DNA from: Desulfobacteraceae bacterium
GTDB lineage: Bacteria > Desulfobacterota > Desulfobacteria > Desulfobacterales > Desulfobacteraceae
Reading direction: 5' to 3'
NCBI GenBank assembly: GCA_030638935.1
Contig: DAOWDR010000404.1
Span: 1 to 5,271, forward strand
DNA: 5,271 nt
Below are positions 1-5,224 of the stretch, in pieces. The position numbers and the translations under genes were made by a program. Below the pieces are notes generated by a model. It did no database searches and was not told the origin of the DNA. It saw only the letters and a list, made by a program, of their open reading frames with translations. Each line of letters opens with the position of its first letter. The first letter of the stretch is position 1.

Positions 1-1094
1 ATTATATTACAAAGCCATTTGACCATGAAATTATATTGAACCGTGTGGAAAAAGTCCTGTTAAAACGAAACCTTGTAAAAGAGGTCAGCTTTCACAGATC
101 TGAGGTCGCTTCAGGGGCCGAAAAAACCCAAATCATAAGTAAATCAAAAAATATGGCCATTGTTTTTGACCTGGTTGAGAAAGTGGCAAAAACATCCAGT
201 AATGTACTGATCACAGGCGAGAGCGGAACCGGAAAGGAATTGATTGCAAGGGCAGTGCACAACGATAGTCTGCGATGTGAAAACCCCTTTGTTGCAATTA
301 ATTGTGCGGCCATACCGGCAGAACTCATGGAAGCCGAGTTATTCGGCCATGAAAAAGGCTCCTTTACCGGCGCCCATAAACAGAGCATGGGTAAATTTGA
401 ATTTGCCCACCAGGGCACCATTTTCCTGGATGAAATATCCTGTCTGAAATCCGAATTCCAGGCAAAGCTGCTAAGATTTATCCAGGAACGGGAATTTACA
501 AGGGTGGGCAGCCATCGTACCATTAAGGTGGACGTTAGAATTGTTGTGGCCACAAACACCAGTTTGGATGAGATGGTCAAGGAGGGCAGGTTCAGGGATG
601 ACCTCTATTTCAGGCTCAATGTGGTGCCGATATTGCTGCCGCCCCTCCGGAACCGCAAAGGGGATGTTCCTATACTGGCAGATTTTTTTCTGGATAGGTT
701 CAACCGCCAGATGAATAAACGCATAAAAGGCTTTACCCCTGATGCCATTGCCGTGCTGGAGGCCTATCCCTGGCCTGGAAATATCCGTGAGCTGGAAAAT
801 CTCATCGAACGGATGGTGGTGCTGGGGACAGAAAACCGGTTTATTGATGAAAATGATTTTCCCTTTGACCTATTGTTTCATGGGGAGTCGGAAAAAGGGG
901 CCCACAAAGGTGCCGGGGAAAACAAGGGATTAATCCAGGCCCGCCAATCCTTTGAACGGCTCTACATTCTGAGGGCCCTTCAGAATTGCCGGTGGAACCA
1001 GACCATGACGGCAACTCTTCTTGGCATCCATAGAAATACCCTTATCCAGAAAATGAAAGCCTTGGATCTTGCCCGGGACCAGAAGGATGTCTAA
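1..1094 (+). CDS. NtrC-family sigma-54-dependent response regulator (5' end outside window)
   Basis: Transcriptional activator that would couple ATP hydrolysis to open-complex formation by sigma-54 RNA polymerase. The open frame runs from base 3 with no start in view. Its first residues, YITKPFDHEIIL, contain the conserved Lys-Pro-Phe that closes a receiver domain, so the phosphoacceptor Asp lies left of the window. The TTG at 36 is therefore unlikely to be the true start. The AAA+ domain shows Walker A GESGTGKE (216-239), a sigma-54 contact loop GSFTGA (357-374, usual form GAFTGA), Walker B GTIFLDE (414-434), the arginine-finger region RFRDDLYFRLN (about 585-620) and sensor II WPGNIRELEN (771-800). 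A Fis-type helix-turn-helix ends the protein (about 945-1075, core TATLLGIHRNTLIQKMK). It converges on the histidine kinase gene, and their stops overlap by 4 bp. It is the probable partner of that kinase and the probable activator of the sigma-54 promoter at 4967-4983. Family assignment is firm; target and partner are inferred. Confidence 0.96.
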   Translation, partial: YITKPFDHEIILNRVEKVLLKRNLVKEVSFHRSEVASGAEKTQIISKSKNMAIVFDLVEKVAKTSSNVLITGESGTGKELIARAVHNDSLRCENPFVAINCAAIPAELMEAELFGHEKGSFTGAHKQSMGKFEFAHQGTIFLDEISCLKSEFQAKLLRFIQEREFTRVGSHRTIKVDVRIVVATNTSLDEMVKEGRFRDDLYFRLNVVPILLPPLRNRKGDVPILADFFLDRFNRQMNKRIKGFTPDAIAVLEAYPWPGNIRELENLIERMVVLGTENRFIDENDFPFDLLFHGESEKGAHKGAGENKGLIQARQSFERLYILRALQNCRWNQTMTATLLGIHRNTLIQKMKALDLARDQKDV

Positions 1095-2950
1095 TCTTGT
1101 ATCCCCGGCAGGCTAACTGAAAAACAACTGCCCTCACCCTTTTGGCTTTTTGCTTCAATCTGTCCCCCGTGTTCCGAGATCACCTTGTGGGTGATGGCAA
1201 GTCCCAATCCGGTTCCCTTGGCCTTGGTGGTAAAAAAAGGTGTGAAAATGTTTTGGGCCAGCTCGGGTGAAAACCCATGGCCTGTATCCCAAAAATTTAA
1301 AACTAATAATTTCTCTTTGCAGGAGACTTTGACGGTGATTGTTCCGCCGTTTGGCATTGCCTGGGCACCATTCTGCATGAGATTTATAAAAACTTTTTCA
1401 AGCTGATCCGAATCTACCATGACCCTGGGCAGTTCATTGGGGATATCCCATTGGCAGTCAATGCCCCTATTTCTAAAATCTGTTTCCAGCAATTCAATGC
1501 TTTGTCTCAGTAAAACCTTGATATCAGTCCTTTTGAAATTGTATTTTGGTGGCCTTGACAACTCTAGTAGTTCTTCAATGAGGGTGTTGAGCCGGGTGAT
1601 TTCTCTGGGAACGGTTCTTTGAAATTTTTCCATGAAACCGGGCTTATCAATTTTTTTTGGCAGCAGTGCCACATAGGTTTTGATGGCAGAAAGGGGATTC
1701 CGAATTTCATGGGCCATGCCGGCAGCCAGGGTGCCTAAATCTGCAAGCCGTTGGCCCTGGCGGATTTTTGCCTCAAGTTTTTTTAGTACTGTAATATCGT
1801 TGAGGTTGAATATGATCTGACTGGGTTTCTTTTGGTACGATTCAAGAATGCCTGCGCCTGTCAAAAGCACCTGGGTCTCGTTTCCCTTCTGAAGATGGAT
1901 TTCCCTTTGGTTTCTGCCGGAAGGATTTTCAAGGGATTGTCTTATATAGTCTGCAAAGGGTATTTCTTTACTAAAAAGTTCCAAAACAGGGAGGCCTTTT
2001 ACGATATGACCCCGGGGGATGCCCAAAATGGTATAGGCAGCAGGGTTTATCGCCGTAATAATGCCATCCACATCAACGGCTAAAAGACCGTCACTCATTG
2101 TGGCTACTATTTTTTCTGCATATTGCTGCAATTGTTTGATTTCTTTGAGCTGGCTTTCCAATTGCTGTTTTTGGGCAAGGATTTCCTGGATCATAAAGGA
2201 AAAATTGGATGCCAGAATCTCCACTTCATCCCGGGTGTGAATGGAAATATTTTGTTTTAAATTGCCCTGGGCAGCTTCAATGGTTGCTTTAACCAATGTT
2301 TCCAAGGGCCTTGTTACCCTCTGGGCAACCCAGTTGGAGATCAAAATTCCAATGGCAAGGGCCACAGACCCCAGAATAATAATACTCCAAAGGGTCTGGC
2401 GGATCTGTTGGTACATAAGTTCAAGGGATAAACAGACCCGGATGGTTCCCCATTGGTCCCGGGAATTGGGAAGGTAAACAGGCACAGCCACGTCCATCAC
2501 CTGGCCGGATTCAGATGGATGGGCTGTCACAAAGGGCTCTTTTGCCTCAACAGCCTTCAGGCTGATTTCGTCTGTCAAAAGCTTGCTCTGGAGATCGGGT
2601 CTCTTGCTGTAACCGGCAACTTTTCCTTCCTTGTCATGGATAATTACATAAACAATTTCAGGATTGTTGACTGCCTGGTTCACCAGTTTTTCCAGGGCAA
2701 CATAGTTATAGGTCAAAAGGTAATCAAGGGATACGGAAGCAAGATTTTTTGCAATGGCCAGTCCCTGTTTTTCAATCCGGCTCTGGATGGTTCGGGTTTG
2801 AAGTATTCCCAGGACCAGGGCAAGGGTGGTCAGCAAAAGCAGAAGCATAAGTGAGGTGATAAGGATAAATCGATAGCGCAGGGAGACAAATCCGGCTTTT
2901 TTTAAGCTCTTTTCATTGTGGGACACATTATGTTTTTTCTCCTGGCTCAA
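1091..2950 (-). CDS. Membrane sensor histidine kinase (CACHE-like / HAMP / PAS / HisKA / HATPase)
   Basis: A 619-residue inner-membrane kinase of the NtrB/AtoS/ZraS type, the usual partner class for sigma-54 response regulators. A hydrophobic helix at about 28-50 and a second at about 187-208 bracket a periplasmic domain of about 135 residues. Its pattern (IVYVIIHDKEGKVAGYS, then MDVAVPVYL and WGTIRVCLSL) resembles a single CACHE fold. HAMP follows (about 206-260), then a short coiled coil rich in Q, K and E, then a PAS domain (about 275-388). The H-box is GMAHEIRNPL with phosphoacceptor His414. The N-box has Asn523 and Asn527, G1 is DTGHG (555-559), the F-box is FTPFFTTK and G2 is GTGLGLA, so it should be catalytically intact. 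The start is a TTG with AAAGGA five bases upstream; a GTG at codon 9 is an alternative. It lies 24 nt downstream of the binding-protein gene, so the two are probably co-transcribed. The nature of the ligand is not visible. Confidence 0.96.
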   Translation of the reverse strand: MSQEKKHNVSHNEKSLKKAGFVSLRYRFILITSLMLLLLLTTLALVLGILQTRTIQSRIEKQGLAIAKNLASVSLDYLLTYNYVALEKLVNQAVNNPEIVYVIIHDKEGKVAGYSKRPDLQSKLLTDEISLKAVEAKEPFVTAHPSESGQVMDVAVPVYLPNSRDQWGTIRVCLSLELMYQQIRQTLWSIIILGSVALAIGILISNWVAQRVTRPLETLVKATIEAAQGNLKQNISIHTRDEVEILASNFSFMIQEILAQKQQLESQLKEIKQLQQYAEKIVATMSDGLLAVDVDGIITAINPAAYTILGIPRGHIVKGLPVLELFSKEIPFADYIRQSLENPSGRNQREIHLQKGNETQVLLTGAGILESYQKKPSQIIFNLNDITVLKKLEAKIRQGQRLADLGTLAAGMAHEIRNPLSAIKTYVALLPKKIDKPGFMEKFQRTVPREITRLNTLIEELLELSRPPKYNFKRTDIKVLLRQSIELLETDFRNRGIDCQWDIPNELPRVMVDSDQLEKVFINLMQNGAQAMPNGGTITVKVSCKEKLLVLNFWDTGHGFSPELAQNIFTPFFTTKAKGTGLGLAITHKVISEHGGQIEAKSQKGEGSCFSVSLPGIQD

Positions 2951-2955
2951 GCTTT

Positions 2956-2961
2956 TCCTTT
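2956..2961 (-). promoter_or_regulatory. Ribosome binding site supporting the TTG start of the kinase
   Basis: AAAGGA on the minus strand, five bases before the TTG at 2950-2948. It supports the non-ATG start. A CAGGAG inside the first codons could instead serve the GTG at codon 9, which would remove only eight residues of the cytoplasmic N-terminus. Confidence 0.55.
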
Positions 2962-2974
2962 ATTTGGTTGTTTT

Positions 2975-4612
2975 TTATGGTTTGTCCAGCCAGATTCGGT
3001 TCAGGGGCATTGTATGGGCTCCCAGTGCACTTACGTTAACGGATTTGACATAGGACTGATACACCCGATTCACGCTCATATAAAAAAGCGGGATAAGGGG
3101 AGCCGACGCCATTATGTCGGCTTCAATTTTCTGGTACATTTTTGCCCGCTCAACCGGGTCTACTATCCCCCTTGCAGCCAACAGCATTCGGTCTACACCC
3201 TCATCTTTAAACTTCATGAAGTTGGTAGGCGATTCAGAGGCAAAAAGAGAATGTAAGAAACTGTCAGCATCAGGCATGTCTGCAGACCAGGCATACCGGT
3301 AAATCTGGACATCGTCTGATCGTAAATAGGCTTCAAACCTATCCCAGTCAGTAATATATCTTACCCTTACCTTTATACCTATTCCTGACCAGAATTCATT
3401 GATCATCGCCATCTCCTGTTCTACCCTGGGGGTTTTAAAGGCAGATACAATTTCCAGTTCAGGCAGATCCTCAACCTTTTTGGCAAAGGCCTGTCTCAAA
3501 TGCTGTTGTGCAAGGTCAGGGTTGTTGTCCTCCATCCGGTTCAGAGGATTATACCCCGGCATACCAGGCGGTAAAATGGTTTTTGCAATTTCAAATTGGC
3601 CCTTATAAACCTGGTTTACAAATTTTATTCGGTCAATGGCAATGGAAAGAGCTTTTCGAAGGTCAGGATTTACAAGATTGGGATGTTTCAGGTTCATGCC
3701 GTAGAAAAAAAGGCTCAAGGAGGGCCTGTGAAACCATTGGAGCCCTTTGGTTCCTCTAAGTTTTTCTTTGACATCCCCGTAGACGGCCATTTCTTCAAGA
3801 TGATTATTTTGAAAATCAGCTAACACCACAGGGTCTTGTCCTCCCGGGTATATTTTATAATGGATCTCATCAAGGAAAGCAGGCCCTGCGTAATAGTCCG
3901 TGAACCGCTTAAGGCGGATCAATTTCTCTCCATCCCATGACACGAACTTGAAGGGGCCACTTCCCACTGGATGTTTCCCAAAGCTATTCCCCAACCGAAT
4001 CACTTCTTTTTTGGGAACAATGGCAGCCTGATACATGCCCAGGGCTGTCAGAAAAGGGACATGTGATTCATGGAGGCGGACCATGAAAATTTTATTGTTT
4101 TCTATCTCTAACCCTGGAACATTTTCCAGAAGTTTTTCCCTGTATTCCTTTGCCCCGACAATTTTAAGCAGATGGGGAAGCACAGCAGGGGCAGGGTCCG
4201 CCCGCAAAAGCCTTTTGATTGAAAAAACAACATCTTCCGAGGTAACAGTATCCAGATTATGAAATCGGGCGTTTTCTTTTAGAGTAAAACGGTATTCCTT
4301 TCCGTTTTCCCTTACCTGCCATGTTTCAGCCAGGGCCGGTAAAATCGATAGATATGGGTCAAACCGAACTAATCCATCAAAAAGCTGATGGATAATTGCC
4401 TCTCCATAGTTGTCTTGAACATAGGCAGGATCAAGAGTGGCAGGGCTGCTCCGTAAAGGTGTCCGATAAATGCCGCCGCTGATGGATATTGATTCAGGTG
4501 CAGCAGGTTGTGTCATTTTTTTTTCTTCCTGGTTTGTACAACCTGGCAGGAAGATTAGGCTAAAGGAAAAAAAACTAGTAAAAAATAGATAAAATAGCCC
4601 TGACAGATTCAT
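2975..4612 (-). CDS. OppA/DppA-family (SBP_bac_5) solute-binding lipoprotein
   Basis: Extracytoplasmic peptide- or solute-binding protein of 545 residues, a normal length for the family. A Phe-rich signal peptide ends in the lipobox LPGC with Cys25 as the lipidated residue. Thr follows the Cys, so by the enterobacterial +2 rule it is not marked for inner-membrane retention. Family hallmarks in order are TLDPAYV (about 59-65), HQLFDGLVRFD, LAETWQV with a following YRFTLKENARFHN, PVGSGPFKF (215-223), RKALSIAIDR (319-328), LPPG (347-350) and a C-terminal APLIPLFYM. The ATG has an AAGGAGG Shine-Dalgarno at 4617-4623, four bases away. No permease or ATPase gene adjoins it; its downstream neighbour is a histidine kinase and its upstream neighbour is a tiny secreted-peptide gene. 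This suggests a role as a sensor partner of the kinase rather than, or besides, as a transporter subunit. SBP_bac_5 proteins also bind nickel, sugars or other ligands, so a peptide ligand is likely but not proven. Confidence 0.95.
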   Translation of the reverse strand: MNLSGLFYLFFTSFFSFSLIFLPGCTNQEEKKMTQPAAPESISISGGIYRTPLRSSPATLDPAYVQDNYGEAIIHQLFDGLVRFDPYLSILPALAETWQVRENGKEYRFTLKENARFHNLDTVTSEDVVFSIKRLLRADPAPAVLPHLLKIVGAKEYREKLLENVPGLEIENNKIFMVRLHESHVPFLTALGMYQAAIVPKKEVIRLGNSFGKHPVGSGPFKFVSWDGEKLIRLKRFTDYYAGPAFLDEIHYKIYPGGQDPVVLADFQNNHLEEMAVYGDVKEKLRGTKGLQWFHRPSLSLFFYGMNLKHPNLVNPDLRKALSIAIDRIKFVNQVYKGQFEIAKTILPPGMPGYNPLNRMEDNNPDLAQQHLRQAFAKKVEDLPELEIVSAFKTPRVEQEMAMINEFWSGIGIKVRVRYITDWDRFEAYLRSDDVQIYRYAWSADMPDADSFLHSLFASESPTNFMKFKDEGVDRMLLAARGIVDPVERAKMYQKIEADIMASAPLIPLFYMSVNRVYQSYVKSVNVSALGAHTMPLNRIWLDKP

Positions 4613-4649
4613 TTTTCCTCCTTGAATTACATTTTTTTAAAGAGGAAAA

Positions 4650-4678
4650 AATTTACCATATGAAATATTTATATGCAA
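4650..4678 (-). promoter_or_regulatory. Possible sigma-70-type promoter for the binding protein-kinase operon
   Basis: On the minus strand, TTGCAT (4678-4673) and TAAATT (4655-4650) are separated by 17 bases. A TGG precedes the second box, giving an extended -10 form. Both hexamers are imperfect and the region is AT-rich, so chance is a serious alternative. It would give the operon a basal transcript independent of the upstream sigma-54 promoter. Confidence 0.27.
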
Positions 4679-4728
4679 GAAAGCAAATGTTAAAAGGCTA
4701 TAAACCGTGGCCTATTTGCAGAAAAATG

Positions 4729-4763
4729 AAAAAAGCACGATAGAGAAGATACCGTGCTTTTTT
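4729..4763 (-). terminator. Intrinsic terminator between the peptide gene and the binding-protein gene
   Basis: A perfect inverted repeat has 11-base arms AAAAAAGCACG (4729-4739) and CGTGCTTTTTT (4753-4763) around a 13-base loop. Read on the minus strand it is a GCACG stem followed by six T and then a further T-rich run. It sits 41 bases after the peptide stop codon and 116 bases before the binding-protein start. It would end most peptide transcripts and could let a fraction read through into the binding-protein and kinase genes. The symmetric A and T tracts mean it could also act on plus-strand transcripts. Confidence 0.82.
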
Positions 4764-4788
4764 AAAACTTGATTTGATGGACAGATCC

Positions 4789-4803
4789 ATATTTTAAAAA
4801 TAT
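4789..4803. repeat. Short AT palindrome next to the peptide stop codon
   Basis: Seven-base arms ATATTTT and AAAATAT around a single A, ending one base from the peptide gene's stop codon. It is pure A/T and may be compositional chance, or it may be a weak 3' hairpin on the peptide mRNA. Confidence 0.3.
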
Positions 4804-4804
4804 T

Positions 4805-4900
4805 TTAGCAGGGACCGCCACCGCCAGAGGCTAATACGGGCATTGCATATCCGGCAACCAAAACACCAATTACAAATACTGATACCAATAATTTTTTCAT
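4805..4900 (-). CDS. Tiny secreted peptide precursor (predicted mature SGGGGPC)
   Basis: A 31-residue reading frame. Residues 1-3 are MKK and residues 4-17 form a hydrophobic helix (LLVSVFVIGVLVAG), giving a textbook Sec signal peptide. A signal-peptidase I site VLA|S (after Ala24) would leave a seven-residue mature peptide, SGGGGPC, ending in the only Cys. An earlier cut after GYA (Ala19) would leave twelve residues. There is no lipobox, because GPC is preceded by Gly, so lipidation is not expected. The ATG has a strong AAGGAG seven bases upstream (4908-4913), a sigma-54 promoter about 70 bases upstream and a terminator downstream. Together these make a real gene likely despite its size. It lies upstream of, and codirectional with, an oligopeptide-binding protein and a histidine kinase, which suggests a signalling peptide. 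I do not recognise a named family. Alternatives are a structural or redox peptide, or a leader peptide. Confidence 0.83.
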   Translation of the reverse strand: MKKLLVSVFVIGVLVAGYAMPVLASGGGGPC

Positions 4901-4907
4901 GGTTTTT

Positions 4908-4913
4908 CTCCTT
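4908..4913 (-). promoter_or_regulatory. Ribosome binding site of the tiny peptide gene
   Basis: AAGGAG on the minus strand, seven bases before the ATG at 4900. It is a near-ideal Shine-Dalgarno sequence at ideal spacing. It is a main reason to accept a 31-codon frame as translated and to choose this ATG. Confidence 0.85.
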
Positions 4914-4966
4914 ATAATGATTGATTAAACATACGATGCAACTATTTCCTTAATGATCATTGATAC

Positions 4967-4983
4967 AGCAAGGCAGAGACCAG
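4967..4983 (-). promoter_or_regulatory. Sigma-54 (-24/-12) promoter of the peptide gene
   Basis: The minus strand reads CTGG, nine bases, then TTGCT. The GG (4981-4980) and GC (4969-4968) are separated by exactly ten bases, the spacing sigma-54 requires. It matches the consensus TGG at -24 and TTGC(A/T) at -12; the CACG part of the -24 element is not conserved. Transcription would begin near 4956, leaving a 5' leader of about 56 bases before the peptide ATG. The activator is probably the NtrC-type regulator at the left of the window. Confidence 0.68.
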
Positions 4984-5024
4984 TTTGTTTTTTATTTACA
5001 TCTTTTTTTATAACTACTTGAATT

Positions 5025-5048
5025 TCAAATATTTTTTAAAATATTTGA
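5025..5048. repeat. 24-bp perfect AT-rich palindrome
   Basis: Arms TCAAATATTTT and AAAATATTTGA around a two-base TT centre, with no mismatch. It lies about 80 bp upstream of the predicted sigma-54 start site, between the promoter and the nearer TGCACA palindrome. It could be a protein-binding site, a bendable spacer, or a hairpin on a transcript crossing it. Confidence 0.6.
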
Positions 5049-5050
5049 TA
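5038..5050 (-). promoter_or_regulatory. IHF-like site between enhancer and promoter
   Basis: The minus strand reads TATCAA, ATAT, TTT, matching the IHF consensus WATCAANNNNTTR at eight of nine specified positions, and lies in an A/T-tract context. IHF often bends DNA between an enhancer and a sigma-54 promoter, and this is where it should lie. The consensus is degenerate and this DNA is AT-rich, so this is suggestive only. Confidence 0.4.
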
Positions 5051-5078
5051 GAATGTTTAAAAATTACTCCCTGTGAAA

Positions 5079-5096
5079 TGCACATTCCCATGTGCA
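5079..5096. promoter_or_regulatory. Proximal enhancer palindrome TGCACA-N6-TGTGCA
   Basis: A perfect inverted repeat with seven-base arms TGCACAT and ATGTGCA. Its six-base half-sites and six-base spacer are identical in layout to the site at 5179-5200. Its centre is about 131 bp upstream of the predicted sigma-54 start, within the usual enhancer range. It resembles the known NtrC operator type (TGCAC half-sites in dyad). It is the probable binding site of the sigma-54 regulator in this window. Confidence 0.7.
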
Positions 5097-5178
5097 GCAA
5101 TAATCGCAAAGGGTGAAGGCGGGATTTTCTTTTCTTCTTTTTGTTATCTTTAGTAGGATAGGTCCGTGTTTTACAGGA

Positions 5179-5200
5179 TCTGCACAGATTTATGTGCAGA
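5179..5200. promoter_or_regulatory. Distal enhancer palindrome TGCACA-N6-TGTGCA
   Basis: A perfect dyad with eight-base arms TCTGCACA and TGTGCAGA around GATTTA. Its 18-bp core repeats the half-sites and spacing of the site at 5079-5096, while the six spacer bases differ. Centre-to-centre distance is 102 bp. Conservation of arms but not of spacer is the mark of a dimeric DNA-binding protein's operator rather than of a duplicated segment. Confidence 0.7.
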
Positions 5201-5212
5201 CTGTTTCTATTT

Positions 5213-5224
5213 ATATGCACATAT
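5213..5224. promoter_or_regulatory. Possible third TGCACA half-site
   Basis: ATATG-CA-CATAT contains one TGCACAT half-site (5216-5222), 13 bp beyond the distal palindrome. A matching second half at the N6 spacing is absent, so at best it is a weak accessory site. It may also belong to a gene to the right of the window. Confidence 0.3.

Noticed and set aside
92..580. 162-codon minus-strand frame opposite the regulator
   Set aside because: It is antisense to the conserved AAA+ domain, has no recognisable domain of its own, and is a reading-frame shadow.
2453..3256. Plus-strand frames of 133 and 112 codons opposite the kinase and the binding protein
   Set aside because: They overlap well-supported genes in antisense and have no family features or good start signals.
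4708..4720. TGGCCTATTTGCA on the plus strand, resembling a sigma-54 promoter
   Set aside because: The GG-to-GC spacing is 7 bases instead of 10, which is not tolerated by sigma-54.
4805..4825. The C-terminal GPC of the peptide as a lipobox cysteine
   Set aside because: It lacks the hydrophobic -3 residue and is preceded by four Gly and a Pro. The signal-peptidase I site VLA|S fits better.
4938..4952. AGGAAATAGTTGCAT on the minus strand as an alternative -24/-12 element
   Set aside because: The GG-to-GC spacing is 8 bases. The site at 4967-4983 has the correct spacing and a better -24 element.
5014..5220. 68-codon minus-strand frame beginning at a GTG
   Set aside because: It has no Shine-Dalgarno and a low-complexity Lys/Arg-rich composition. 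It also runs across all the dyads and the IHF-like site upstream of the peptide promoter. It is better explained as regulatory DNA.
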